In this document: in pieces, positions 49,353 through 58,089 of the stretch
How positions within the stretch are numbered: position 1 is the first letter of the stretch
Layout: the number at the start of each line of letters is the position of its first letter
Source of the DNA: Flavobacteriales bacterium
GTDB lineage: Bacteria > Bacteroidota > Bacteroidia > Flavobacteriales_F > PHOS-HE28
NCBI GenBank assembly: GCA_013360395.1
Contig: JABWBQ010000022.1
Location: forward strand, 25,826-89,825
Direction of reading: 5' to 3'
DNA: 64,000 nucleotides
Translations under genes and position numbers: made by a program
The notes under the pieces: model-generated
Databases searched by the model: none
What the model saw: only the letters and a program-made list of their open reading frames with translations
What the model was told of the DNA's origin: nothing

Positions 49353-50483
49353 TCAGATCGCGGCCAATAGGTCCGAGCCGAAAAGCTCGACCTGGTAACG
49401 CCGCACACCCGGCAGGGCGGCCAGGGCCTGCAGGTCGGCGGGCTTGTTGCGGGCGATCTCCTGCAACAGGAGGTTGCTCGCCACGATGCCCATGCGCAGG
49501 TCGTTCGTGGTGGTGAGCCGGTCCCGCACGGCCTTCAGACGCTTGAGCCGCTCATCGTGGTCGGGATCCCGGTCCCAGCGTTTGGGGCGTTCCACCCGGG
49601 GCCACTGGTCCTTGGGCAATGCGGCGCCGCGGCGTACGGCGTCCAGGATGGCCTTGCCGTGGCGGGCGAAGACCTTGTCCCCCACACCCGGGCGTCGGGC
49701 CAGTTCGTTCCCGGTGGCGGGAGGCTCCTTGGCCAGGCCGAGCAGCACCTCGTTGCCGAGCACCATGAACGGCGCACGGTCCAGCCGCTCGGCCACGCCC
49801 TCGCGCCAGGCATGCACCTCGCGCAGGATGGCGAGCTGGTGCGGCTTGAGCAGCTTGGCCCCCTTCAGCCGCAGGTAGCCGGGCTCGGTGTTGACCGGCA
49901 GGTCGAAAGGGGCGTCGGTGAGCAGGGCGAATTCCTCCTGGGCCCAGCTCCATCGCCCCTTCTCCTTGAGCAGCCCTTCCAGAATGTCCCGCAGGGCGAT
50001 GAGGTGGGCGGTGTCGCCGGCCGCATAGTCCAGCATCGCATCGGGCAGGGGGCGCTTGCTCCAGTCGGCCTTCTGGAACTTTTTGTCCACATGCAGGCCC
50101 ATGTATTTCTTCAGCAGGGAGGCCAGGCCGATCTCGGGCTCGTTGAGCAGCTCGGCGGCCACCAGGGTGTCGAACACGTTCTCCACGCGGATGCCGTGCT
50201 CCTGGGCCAGCAGACGCAGATCGAAATCCGCGTCGTGGATCACCACTTCCATGTCCGGCCGGGCCAGCAACGTGCCGAGCCCTGTCAATTCAGGGGTGGC
50301 GAAGGGGTCCACCAGCCAGGTGTGCTCGCGGTCGCTCACCTGCACCAGGCACACCCGCACCCGGTACCGGTGGAAGCTGCTGGCCTCGGTGTCCAGGGCG
50401 ATCACGGGCGCATGGGCCAGCGCGTCGGTCATCCGCGCCAGTGCCTCCGGTGAATCAACGGTCCGGTGATCGACGGTCCTCAT
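49353..50483 (-). CDS. rnd: Ribonuclease D
   Basis: 3'-5' exonuclease of tRNA processing. The 376-aa protein has the DEDDy motifs IALDTEASSF (DxE), VIHDADFDLRLL, and DYAAGDTAHLIAL (Y-x3-D), followed by one HRDC domain (~205-290) and a C-terminal helical part. It is the last gene of the reverse unit with manC and the SprT-like gene. Confidence 0.92.
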   Translation of the reverse strand: MRTVDHRTVDSPEALARMTDALAHAPVIALDTEASSFHRYRVRVCLVQVSDREHTWLVDPFATPELTGLGTLLARPDMEVVIHDADFDLRLLAQEHGIRVENVFDTLVAAELLNEPEIGLASLLKKYMGLHVDKKFQKADWSKRPLPDAMLDYAAGDTAHLIALRDILEGLLKEKGRWSWAQEEFALLTDAPFDLPVNTEPGYLRLKGAKLLKPHQLAILREVHAWREGVAERLDRAPFMVLGNEVLLGLAKEPPATGNELARRPGVGDKVFARHGKAILDAVRRGAALPKDQWPRVERPKRWDRDPDHDERLKRLKAVRDRLTTTNDLRMGIVASNLLLQEIARNKPADLQALAALPGVRRYQVELFGSDLLAAI

Positions 50484-50535
50484 GGGCGGCAGGGCGCGCG
50501 AAGGTAGGCGGGGAGGCCGGTTGCGCCGGGACCGG

Positions 50536-51627
50536 TCATACGTATCGGTCCCCCCACTCGGCGGTGGCGTCGTTCACGAACTGCTTGATCTTCTGTTCAT
50601 CGTGCTTGCGCACCACCAACAGCACGTCCTTGGTGCTGACCACGATGTGATCCTCCAGGCCCTGCAGCACCACCAGCCGTTGGTCCTGCACGTGGACCAT
50701 GCTGCGTGCGCAGTCGTAAAGCCGCACATCCTGCCCGACGACGGCGTTCCCGGCCTCATCGAGCGGCAGGTGCGTATGCAGGCTGCCCCAGGTGCCCAGG
50801 TCGCTCCATCCGAAATCGCTGGTGACCACGAAGACGTTGTCCGCCTTCTCCATGATGCCGTAGTCGATGCTGATGTTCGCACAGTCGGCATAGACCTTTT
50901 GGATGAAGGCCCTTTCGCGGGGCGTTCCATAGGCGTCGTGTCCGGCCTCGAAGGCACGCTCCATGTCGGGCAGGTGCTGCCGGAAGGCCTTGCGGATGCT
51001 CTTCACGGTCCAGATGAAGATGCCGCTGTTCCACAGGAAATCCCCGCTGCCGATGAAGCGCAAAGCCGTTTCGTGGTCGGGCTTTTCGGTGAAGGTGCGC
51101 ACACGCTTCACCCGCGGGTGCCTGGTGCCGGCATCATCGGTGAACTGGATGTAGCCGTAGCCCGTGTCCGGTCGGCTGGGCATGATGCCCAGGGTCACCA
51201 GGCAATCGTGCGAGGCGGCGTGCTGTACGGCGAGGCGCACCGTGTCGTGGAAATCGGCCTCCTTCATCACCAGGTGATCGCTGGGCGCCACGATGATGCG
51301 GGCCTCCGGGTCGCGCTTGGCGATCACGTGGTTGGCGTAGGCGATGCAGGGCGCGGTGTTGCGGCGGCCGGGCTCAAGCAGCACCTGGTCGTCCTTCAGC
51401 TGCGGAAGCTGTTCCTTCACGATGGGGGCGTAGGCCGCGTTGGTCACCACCAGGATGTTCTCCGGGGGGCAGATGGCCAGGAACCGGTCGAAGGTCTGCT
51501 GGATGAGGGTGCGGCCCAGCCCCAGGAAATCCAGGAACTGCTTGGGGCGGGCGGTGCGGCTCATCGGCCAGAAACGGCTTCCGATGCCACCGGCCATGAT
51601 CACGCAATAGGTATGGTTGTCGGTCAT
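50536..51627 (-). CDS. manC: Mannose-1-phosphate guanylyltransferase
   Basis: Makes GDP-mannose for surface glycans. The 363-aa protein has the nucleotidyltransferase opening MAGGIGSRFWPMSRTARPKQFL, EPGRRNTAPCIAYA, FTEKPDHETA and the late motif SDFGWSDLGTWGSL. It is a single-domain form without the C-terminal isomerase domain. It lies 15 nt after the SprT-like gene, an association common in Bacteroidota. Confidence 0.94.
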   Translation of the reverse strand: MTDNHTYCVIMAGGIGSRFWPMSRTARPKQFLDFLGLGRTLIQQTFDRFLAICPPENILVVTNAAYAPIVKEQLPQLKDDQVLLEPGRRNTAPCIAYANHVIAKRDPEARIIVAPSDHLVMKEADFHDTVRLAVQHAASHDCLVTLGIMPSRPDTGYGYIQFTDDAGTRHPRVKRVRTFTEKPDHETALRFIGSGDFLWNSGIFIWTVKSIRKAFRQHLPDMERAFEAGHDAYGTPRERAFIQKVYADCANISIDYGIMEKADNVFVVTSDFGWSDLGTWGSLHTHLPLDEAGNAVVGQDVRLYDCARSMVHVQDQRLVVLQGLEDHIVVSTKDVLLVVRKHDEQKIKQFVNDATAEWGDRYV

Positions 51628-51642
51628 CGCTGCTTGTGTCGT

Positions 51643-52278
51643 TCACCAGGGGTCGGCCGCGGTGCGCAGGGGCGTCTCCACCTGCACGCCGGCCATCCGG
51701 TCGATGGTATAGAGCCGCCGGTCGTTGAGGCATCGGCAGGCCACGCGGGTACGTCGTGCCGGGCCCTTCACGAAGAGCCGGTCCTTGAGGCGGAAGATGG
51801 TGCGCTCGGGCAATTCCTCCAGCAATGGCGTGGGGCGGTCGTCGTACCGGCGGAGCACCCGCACCAAGGCGGGGTCCGAGCAGCTGCTGGCCGCCGCGTC
51901 GGTCAGGTGCCGGGCGAGGGTGGCCCGCACGTCGTCGGGCAGCACGGCAGGTGCCAGGTAGGGGCGCATCAGTTCGGCGTAGGCCTGTTTCCATTCCTCC
52001 CCGTGCGGCCGAACCCGGGGGCCGGAGCGCTCGAAAGTGGCATGGTGGGCGAACTCGTGCACCAAGGTCACCAGGAAGGCGTAGGGGTTGAGGTCGCCGT
52101 TGACGGTGATCCGCGCAGGCCGCAGGGCGGTGGGGCTGCGGTAGTCGCCGAGCTTGGTGCGGCGGGGCGCGCTGATGCGCACCTGCACCCGGTGGTGCCG
52201 CAGCCACTCCAGCACCACCGGCACGGCACCCGCAGGCAGCCGGTCACGCAGCGCATCCGGTCCGTTCGTCCACCTCAT
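51643..52278 (-). CDS. SprT-like zinc metallopeptidase-type protein
   Basis: 211 aa with the SprT-like core: TVNGDLNPYAFLVTLVHEFAHHATF (zinc motif HExxH near residue 74), then HGEEWKQAYAELM supplying the third His, and a C-terminal beta-rich part with CRCLNDRRLY. It probably acts on or recognises a protein or peptide substrate; the biological role in bacteria is unclear. It overlaps the preceding lipoprotein gene by four bases. The ATG at 52278 fits; the longer frame to 52527 does not. Confidence 0.87.
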   Translation of the reverse strand: MRWTNGPDALRDRLPAGAVPVVLEWLRHHRVQVRISAPRRTKLGDYRSPTALRPARITVNGDLNPYAFLVTLVHEFAHHATFERSGPRVRPHGEEWKQAYAELMRPYLAPAVLPDDVRATLARHLTDAAASSCSDPALVRVLRRYDDRPTPLLEELPERTIFRLKDRLFVKGPARRTRVACRCLNDRRLYTIDRMAGVQVETPLRTAADPW

Positions 52279-52499
52279 GCCACGGGTCGGGGTCCGGGCG
52301 GCAGGGCCCAGGCATGATGCTTCCAATCGCGCGGCCCGGTCGGTGGGCGGTGGTCCCACTTGGGGCAGTCGCACTTGCGCCCCCGCTTGCGTTTGGCCCC
52401 GTAGGGGGGCTGCGAGGCGCATCCGCCGAACAGCGGGGCCAGCAGCAGCAAAGCGCCCAGCAGGGCCGGAAGCGTTCGCATGGACCGGTGCGGCGACAT
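52275..52499 (-). CDS. Small lipoprotein
   Basis: 74 aa from the ATG at 52499, or 68 aa from the ATG at 52481. A hydrophobic leader ends in the lipobox LFGGC, followed by YGAKRKRGRKCDCPKWDH, a basic Cys-containing segment seen in small Bacteroidota lipoproteins of unknown role. The upstream start lies 6 nt after a perfect -7 box, which is why I list it. It is the first gene of the sprT-manC-rnd unit. Confidence 0.75.
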   Translation of the reverse strand: MSPHRSMRTLPALLGALLLLAPLFGGCASQPPYGAKRKRGRKCDCPKWDHRPPTGPRDWKHHAWALPPGPRPVA

Positions 52500-52505
52500 G
52501 GTCGC

Positions 52506-52513
52506 CAAAGGTA
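52506..52513 (-). promoter_or_regulatory. -7 box TACCTTTG for the lipoprotein-sprT-manC-rnd unit
   Basis: Perfect TAnnTTTG on the reverse strand, 6 nt before the ATG at 52499 and 24 nt before that at 52481. Confidence 0.65.
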
Positions 52514-52568
52514 GGGGAACACCCCATGCCCTTCCGGCGGGCCGCCCCGACGCTCGGCTCCGGGAGCC

Positions 52569-52576
52569 TATTTTAG
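52569..52576 (+). promoter_or_regulatory. -7-like box TATTTTAG for mlaE
   Basis: Seven of eight bases... the box fits TAnnTT and final G but has A for the third T; 11 nt before the ATG at 52588. Confidence 0.45.
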
Positions 52577-52587
52577 CCCCGCAGGTC

Positions 52588-53328
52588 ATGAACATCCTCT
52601 TCCACATCGGCCGGTACTTCGAGTTCCTCGGCCAGGTGTTCGGCCGCCCGGAGCGGACCAGCCTGTACGGGCGGCGGGTGCTGGAGGAGGTCGACCAGCT
52701 GGGCGTGAAGAGCCTGGGCATCGTGGCCCTGCTTTCGGTGTTCATGGGCGCGGTGATCACCATCCAGACGGCCAGCAACATCGACGCCGCATGGATCCCG
52801 CGCTATGTGGTGGGTTTCACCGCGCGGCAGAGCGTGATCCTGGAGTTCAGCCCCACGATCATCTCGCTGATCCTGGCCGGCAAGGTGGGCAGCAACATCG
52901 CCGCCGAAGTGGGCACCATGCGCGTGAAGGAGCAGATCGACGCCCTGGACATCATGGGGGTGAACAGCGCCAGCTACCTCATCCTGCCCAAGATCATCGC
53001 GGCCATGCTGATCAACCCCTTCCTGATCGTGATCAGCATGTTCCTGAGCATCTTCGGTGGCTGGACCGTGAGCACGCTCACCGGCGTGGTGGCCCCCAAC
53101 GACTATATCCAGGGCCTGCAGTGGGACTTCGATCCGTTCACCGTCACCTATGCCCTGATCAAAACGGTGGTGTTCGCCTTCGTGATCACCAGCGTGGCCG
53201 CCTACCACGGCTACCACACCAAGGGCGGTGCGCTGGAGGTGGGCCGCAGCTCCACCACCGCCGTGGTGTTCAGCAGCGTTGTGATCCTGATCGCCAACTA
53301 CCTGCTCACCCAGGTGCTGCTGATATGA
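52588..53328 (+). CDS. mlaE: MlaE-family ABC transporter permease
   Basis: Inner-membrane permease of the Mla-type phospholipid transport system that maintains outer-membrane asymmetry. The 246-aa protein has five to six helices and the family motifs QTASNIDAAWIPRYVVGF, LILAGKVGSNIAAEVGTMRVKEQIDALDIMG and YHTKGGALEVG. Its stop overlaps the mlaF start (ATGA). An MlaD-type substrate-binding gene is not in the window. Confidence 0.93.
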   Translation: MNILFHIGRYFEFLGQVFGRPERTSLYGRRVLEEVDQLGVKSLGIVALLSVFMGAVITIQTASNIDAAWIPRYVVGFTARQSVILEFSPTIISLILAGKVGSNIAAEVGTMRVKEQIDALDIMGVNSASYLILPKIIAAMLINPFLIVISMFLSIFGGWTVSTLTGVVAPNDYIQGLQWDFDPFTVTYALIKTVVFAFVITSVAAYHGYHTKGGALEVGRSSTTAVVFSSVVILIANYLLTQVLLI

Positions 53329-54089
53329 TCGAGGTCATCGGGCTCAGCAAGCGGTTCGGCAGTGCCCAGGTGCTTACCGACATCACGGCCACCTTCGCCA
53401 AGGGGGTGGTGAACCAGGTGATCGGCAAGAGCGGCAGCGGCAAGAGCGTGCTGGCCAAGTGCATCGTGGGGCTGCACCGGCCGGATTCGGGCCGTGTCCT
53501 CTACGATGGGCGGCCCTTCCACGAGCTCGACCTGGGCGAGAAGCGGGTGATCCGCCAGGAGATCGGGATGCTCTTCCAGAGCTCGGCGCTGTTCGACTCG
53601 ATGACAGTGCTGGACAACGTGATGTTCCCGCTCCGCATGTTCGCCGGCATGACGGCATCAGCGATGGTGAAGCGGGCGCGCTTCTGCCTGGAGCGTGTGA
53701 ACATCGTGGACAAGGACGGCCTGTACCCGGCCGAGCTCAGCGGCGGCATGCAGAAGCGGGTGGGCATCGCCCGGGCCATCGCGATGAACCCCAAGTACCT
53801 GTTCTGCGACGAGCCCAACAGCGGCCTCGACCCCCAGACCTCCATCCTCATCGACGAGCTGATCAAGGAGATCACCGAGGAGTACGGCACCACCACCATC
53901 GTGATCACCCACGACATGAACTCGGTGATCGAGACGGGCCAGAACATCCTTTTCCTGCATACGGGCCGCTGCTGGTGGACCGGGGACCGCAAGGCCCTGC
54001 TGGCCTCGGAGAACGAGGAGCTCAAGGCTTTCGTGTTCGCCAGCGAGCTCATGCGGCAGGCACGCCGTGGCCTGCTGGGGGAGGCCTGA
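53325..54089 (+). CDS. mlaF: MlaF-family ABC transporter ATP-binding protein
   Basis: 254-aa ATPase partner of MlaE. Walker A GKSGSGKS near residue 35, Q-loop LFQSSALFDSMTV (the Mla-type FQ...ALFDSM), signature ELSGGMQKRVGIARAIA, Walker B YLFCDEPNSGLDP and the switch His in ITHDM are all present. Coupled to mlaE by the four-base overlap; a strong hairpin follows. Confidence 0.94.
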   Translation: MIEVIGLSKRFGSAQVLTDITATFAKGVVNQVIGKSGSGKSVLAKCIVGLHRPDSGRVLYDGRPFHELDLGEKRVIRQEIGMLFQSSALFDSMTVLDNVMFPLRMFAGMTASAMVKRARFCLERVNIVDKDGLYPAELSGGMQKRVGIARAIAMNPKYLFCDEPNSGLDPQTSILIDELIKEITEEYGTTTIVITHDMNSVIETGQNILFLHTGRCWWTGDRKALLASENEELKAFVFASELMRQARRGLLGEA

Positions 54090-54147
54090 TCCGACCGTCC
54101 TGGATCGGACGCGTCGGGTGCGCGACCTTTTCACACCGGGCATGAAA

Positions 54148-54176
54148 GAGGAAGCCCGGCACTGGGCCGGGCCTCC
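54148..54176. terminator. Bidirectional hairpin between mlaF and the convergent secreted-protein gene
   Basis: GCCCGGC / GCCGGGC with a 5-nt loop, extended by a GAG/CTC pairing around a small bulge. It sits between two convergent stops and can serve both strands. Confidence 0.55.
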
Positions 54177-54194
54177 AAATGCAAGGTGTGCGGG

Positions 54195-56108
54195 TCAGTG
54201 CACCACCGTCATCCGCTTGCTCAGGCGCTGCCCGGCGGCGGTGAGGGTGTAGAAGTACACGCCTTCGGTGAGGTCGGACGTATTGATCGTCACGCGATGG
54301 GCACCGGCGCCGCGTTTGCCCAGGTCCTCGGTGCGCACCAGCTTGCCGCTCAGGTCACGCAGCTCCAGGCTGGTGGCGGCCGCCTCCTGCAGGTCGAAGG
54401 TCACCGTGGTGCTGGCATCGGCCGGGTTGGGCATGTTCTGGCCCAGGCCCACACCACCCACGCGGTCGGCATCGGTGATGCCCACGGTCGGGTTGAAGTT
54501 CATGCGGATCATCGGCGTGGTGGTGGTGTAGTACCAGTCCAGGCCGCTGGGACCGTCGAAGTAGATGAAGGAGGTCTGCACCTCGCTCACACCGTTCTGT
54601 CCCGTACGGAGCTGACCGCCGCCGAAGTGCTCGAGGCACACGATGTAGTCGCTGCCGGCATCCAGGGGCTGCGGCGTGTCGAACACCAGCGGGATGAACT
54701 TGTTGCCGTTCGCACCGTTGAGGTCGCTGGCCACGATCTCGTGCTCCTGCGTTTGGGCGATGATGGTGGTGAGGTCGCCGGCGCGCAGCGTGCCGCGGAT
54801 CAGCAGCCCCACGGTGCCCGTGCCGCCGTTGCGGAGCGCCACGTTGATGGCGTACAGGTCGGTCGCGTTGGCGATGTGGAAGCCGTTGCAGATCTCGTAC
54901 GGGTCGTTGTTGCCGTTGCCTTCCTCATAGGAGGCCACCGTGCCCAGGTCGCGCGCGTAGTCGAACTCCGAAACACCGAAGGAGACCTCCCCGCTGTTGT
55001 CCGCCGGGGTGTTGTCCGTCTGCGCCGAGTTGATGGAGCAGGTGACGTCGTAGGTGCCGGCCGTGGCGGGCGGGGTGAAATCCGGGTTCACGAAGATCGT
55101 CTGCGTTTCCCCGGCGTTGAAGGTGGCGATGTTCTGGTCCTGGTCCAGCACGGTGGTGCCGGCACGCTCCACCAGGAAGTTGGCCGTCACGCCGGTCTGG
55201 GTCATCGAGCCGTTGTTCAGCACGGTCATGTTCAGGCCGATGGGACGCAGCTGGCTGTAGGGGTAGATCGAATAGCGCAGCGAATCGTACGTGAGGGCGG
55301 TCGCCGCATCCCACTGGGTCTGGGCGGCGCCGGCACCGGTCATGGCCAGGTCGTACTCGTACAGCTCGATGATGCGGACATCATCCACCTGCCAGTAGTA
55401 GTGGGAGGTACCTGCGGTGGTGCCGTCGAAGAAGAAGCGGATCATGACGTTGGCCGGGTTGCCGGCGATCGCCTGGGTGAGGTTCACCGAGCGGGTGTCG
55501 ATGTCCACGCCGATGTTGGCGGCCGTACCATGGTTCACATCGAAGCGGCTCGGCCAGGTGGCGCCGCCGTCGGTGCTCACCTCCACGAAGAAGGGGGCAT
55601 CGCCGCAGCAATAGCGGTGGGCGTGCTGGAACTGCAGTTGCACGTACGGGGTGGCGCTCAGGTCGATCGCCGGGCTCACCAGGGAGCCCTCCCAGTTCAC
55701 GAAGGTGGCATTGGGCGTGGGCGTCTGGCCGGACCAGGTGCAGTTGGCCGAATCGGCCGCGAACAGCATGAAGCCGTTGGCCGCGGTCTCCGATTGGATG
55801 ATCTCCTGCACGGGATCGCTGTAGGCACCGTTGGGGCCGGTGTAGTGATGCACCCAGATGCTGGCGTCAGGACCGGAAAGCGTCCAGGCACCCACACCGT
55901 TGTTGCCGGCGAGGCCGTTGGCGAAGTCCTCATAGAAGACCACATCACCGCCCACCTTGGCATGGCCGAGGTTCATGGGCTTGGTCTGCTGTGGAACGGA
56001 GCGGTCCGGACCGAACGTCGCACGGGCGGGCGCGGTGCGGACCCATTGGGCGTTCGCCAGGGCGGCGAGGCCCAGGAACGAAAGGGCTGCAGTGTATCGA
56101 GTGACCAT
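54195..56108 (-). CDS. Secreted multidomain protein with T9SS sorting domain (1 of 3)
   Basis: 637 aa. Signal peptide ending NANAQ-like (ALANAQ), an N-terminal jelly-roll region (~50-275) with FYEDFANGLAG, FVEVSTDGGATWPSRF and YYWQVDDVRIIE, a CARDB-like stretch (~280-390), an adhesion-type beta domain, and a type A sorting tail (QNMPNPADASTTVTF, LTEGVYFYTLTA). It is probably displayed on or released from the surface; no catalytic motif is seen. The gene at 58090 has the same overall plan. Confidence 0.85.
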   Translation of the reverse strand: MVTRYTAALSFLGLAALANAQWVRTAPARATFGPDRSVPQQTKPMNLGHAKVGGDVVFYEDFANGLAGNNGVGAWTLSGPDASIWVHHYTGPNGAYSDPVQEIIQSETAANGFMLFAADSANCTWSGQTPTPNATFVNWEGSLVSPAIDLSATPYVQLQFQHAHRYCCGDAPFFVEVSTDGGATWPSRFDVNHGTAANIGVDIDTRSVNLTQAIAGNPANVMIRFFFDGTTAGTSHYYWQVDDVRIIELYEYDLAMTGAGAAQTQWDAATALTYDSLRYSIYPYSQLRPIGLNMTVLNNGSMTQTGVTANFLVERAGTTVLDQDQNIATFNAGETQTIFVNPDFTPPATAGTYDVTCSINSAQTDNTPADNSGEVSFGVSEFDYARDLGTVASYEEGNGNNDPYEICNGFHIANATDLYAINVALRNGGTGTVGLLIRGTLRAGDLTTIIAQTQEHEIVASDLNGANGNKFIPLVFDTPQPLDAGSDYIVCLEHFGGGQLRTGQNGVSEVQTSFIYFDGPSGLDWYYTTTTPMIRMNFNPTVGITDADRVGGVGLGQNMPNPADASTTVTFDLQEAAATSLELRDLSGKLVRTEDLGKRGAGAHRVTINTSDLTEGVYFYTLTAAGQRLSKRMTVVH

Positions 56109-56253
56109 TGTTTTGGAGGTTGTTCCGATTTAAGGACGCCCAAGGTAGGAACTCTGCTGCCTCGCCCGATCGGCCGTTCGTCAGATCGCACGAACCACCC
56201 GGCCCACGATCCGTCCCGTCCGTTCGCTTGCGAAAGCGGGTATGCGTTGCGCC

Positions 56254-58014
56254 CTACCGGGAATGCACGAAACGGGCGGTGGCCCTGTGCGATCCGCCCG
56301 TCACTTCCAGCAGGTAGGCCCCGGGCGCAAGGCCGCCGAGCCCCACTTCGGCCGCAGGGCCACGGGCGCCCTCCACGTGCACGATGCGCCCGGCCGGGTC
56401 CAGCACCCGCACCTGACCGATGACCCAGGGCGCCGTGATGATGAGCTTTGTGATGTCCTGGCGCAGCCGGAGGCCCAGTTCGGACGAGGTCTCGGGTACC
56501 GCCACGGCCACCGGGCTCAGGTGCAGCTTCACCAGCGGTGCCCGCAGCGGATAGGTCCACGCCGCGGAACCCAGCTCCCGCATCATGGCGGTGCCCGGGC
56601 GCACTTCCCCGCCCGAGGCCAGGCGCACCATCCCGCTGTCCGGCACCTGTTCCATCAGGGCCAGCACGTCCGTGCCGGCGGCCACCTCCACGAGCGTGTC
56701 GAACGGCAGGAAGGTCCAGCCCCAGGCCAGGCCCGTCTGCACATCCGCATCCGTGACCACGATGGTGTCCGTGGAAGCGATGGGTTGCAGGTCGGGGTTG
56801 AGGAGCCGCCCGATGATGCGTGCACCCGCCTGGGTCCCGGCGTCGAAGCGCACCCCCATGCCGTGCACCTGGCCTTCCGCCGGGAACTCGTACCGGCAAC
56901 CCGCCAGATAGCCGGCACCTCCGGCGTCGAGCCCGCCCAGGGTCGGCCCGGTGCGCTGGGCGTAGGAGCCGTCGCCATCGGCCCAGCCGGCGGCGGTGAG
57001 CCGGCGTTCCACCGACGCCCCCTCGTCGCCGGGGTTGTCCTCCGAGCCGCCGGTGAGGACCGTGGCGGACGCCGTGAGGCTGCCGGGACCGGACGGTGTC
57101 CAACCGGTGTGCACCAACAGGGTGTCGGCAGCATCGGGGGCCAGCACGTCCAGGGTGTCGCTATACCAGGTACCCAGGGGTCCGCCGTTCAAGGCCAGGT
57201 CCACCGCAGCGTGCGTGCCGAACAGGGGCAGGTGGCCGCGGTTGCGTACCACCACCGAGATGGTCGGTGAGCCGCTCTGGGTCACGGGCACCTCGGCAGG
57301 GTCGAGCCCGGCGTCGGTGCTGTTGAAGGGTGAGCTGTGCAGGCTCCCGAAGGCGAGTTGTTCCAGCGCCACATCGTGCGCGGCACGGCCACGTACGCAC
57401 ACATCGTCCAGGGCCAGGCCCGAGGCCCATGCACCGCGGTCGGTCCAGTGGAACCGCAGCCGTGCCGCGGAGGCTCCGTCGGCGGATGCAAGGTCCACGC
57501 TGGCCCGTTGCCAGTCGTTGCCTGCGGCAAGGTCGGCCACCCGCATCCAGGTGTTGCCGTCCAGGCTCAGTTCCACCCACGCGCTGTCGCCTCCGTAGGC
57601 GCCGTCCATGTAATAGCGGAAGGTGAGCAGGGTGTGTTCCGCCGTGCTGAGGTCGATGGGCGGGGTGGTGAGGCGGGCGCTGTCCAGGTCGCAGTCGCAG
57701 GGCGAAGCATCGTCATTGGCCATGATGAACCGGTTGTCCACCGGCCGTTCGGGCACGGGGAAATAGCCTCCGGCGTTGGCTTCGGTGCTGGTGCCCACGC
57801 GCCAGGCGGGCACGAACTCGCCGGTGCCCGCACCGTTCGCGTCGAGGCGCTCCACGTCCGGACCGATGTCCCAGCCCGCGGGCACGGCCGGCCCTTGGAA
57901 TTCCTCGGTCAACGCACAGGTCTGCGCCATGGCGAGGGTGGGCAGAAGGGCGACGGGGAACACGCCGGCCAGGGTCCGCAGGCGGAGGCGGCCGGTGAGG
58001 GGGAAGCGCGTCAT
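56254..58014 (-). CDS. Secreted multidomain protein with T9SS-type tail (2 of 3)
   Basis: 586 aa from the ATG at 58014, which lies 6 nt after a perfect -7 box; a start at 58059 would lie upstream of that box. Signal peptide ending LAMAQ, then a jelly-roll segment (~20-200) with LLTFRYYMDGAYGGDSAWVELSLDG, an Ig/CARDB-like region with TISVVVRNRGHLPLFGTHA, a further beta domain, and a C-terminus with VRVLDPAGRIVHVE and LAPGAYLLEVTG, a somewhat diverged sorting tail. It is likely exported by the T9SS like its neighbours. Confidence 0.8.
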   Translation of the reverse strand: MTRFPLTGRLRLRTLAGVFPVALLPTLAMAQTCALTEEFQGPAVPAGWDIGPDVERLDANGAGTGEFVPAWRVGTSTEANAGGYFPVPERPVDNRFIMANDDASPCDCDLDSARLTTPPIDLSTAEHTLLTFRYYMDGAYGGDSAWVELSLDGNTWMRVADLAAGNDWQRASVDLASADGASAARLRFHWTDRGAWASGLALDDVCVRGRAAHDVALEQLAFGSLHSSPFNSTDAGLDPAEVPVTQSGSPTISVVVRNRGHLPLFGTHAAVDLALNGGPLGTWYSDTLDVLAPDAADTLLVHTGWTPSGPGSLTASATVLTGGSEDNPGDEGASVERRLTAAGWADGDGSYAQRTGPTLGGLDAGGAGYLAGCRYEFPAEGQVHGMGVRFDAGTQAGARIIGRLLNPDLQPIASTDTIVVTDADVQTGLAWGWTFLPFDTLVEVAAGTDVLALMEQVPDSGMVRLASGGEVRPGTAMMRELGSAAWTYPLRAPLVKLHLSPVAVAVPETSSELGLRLRQDITKLIITAPWVIGQVRVLDPAGRIVHVEGARGPAAEVGLGGLAPGAYLLEVTGGSHRATARFVHSR

Positions 58015-58020
58015 GGCGGC

Positions 58021-58028
58021 CAAAGATA
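58021..58028 (-). promoter_or_regulatory. -7 box TATCTTTG for the 56254-58014 gene
   Basis: Perfect TAnnTTTG on the reverse strand, 6 nt before the ATG at 58014; predicted leaderless. Confidence 0.65.
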
Positions 58029-58045
58029 GCCCGGGTGCAATGCAC

Positions 58046-58070
58046 GGAGCCCCCGTCATCCGGGGGCTCC
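58046..58070 (-). terminator. Strong hairpin after the 58090-59928 gene
   Basis: Perfect 10-bp stem (GGAGCCCCCG / CGGGGGCTCC) with a 5-nt loop, located between the stop at 58090 and the next gene's promoter at 58028. Confidence 0.65.
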
Positions 58071-58089
58071 GCCGCTTGCGAATGTCCGA

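Noticed and set aside
54186..56423. 745-codon forward frame
   Set aside because: Antisense to a secreted protein with clear signal peptide and sorting tail; Gly/Val/His-rich shadow.
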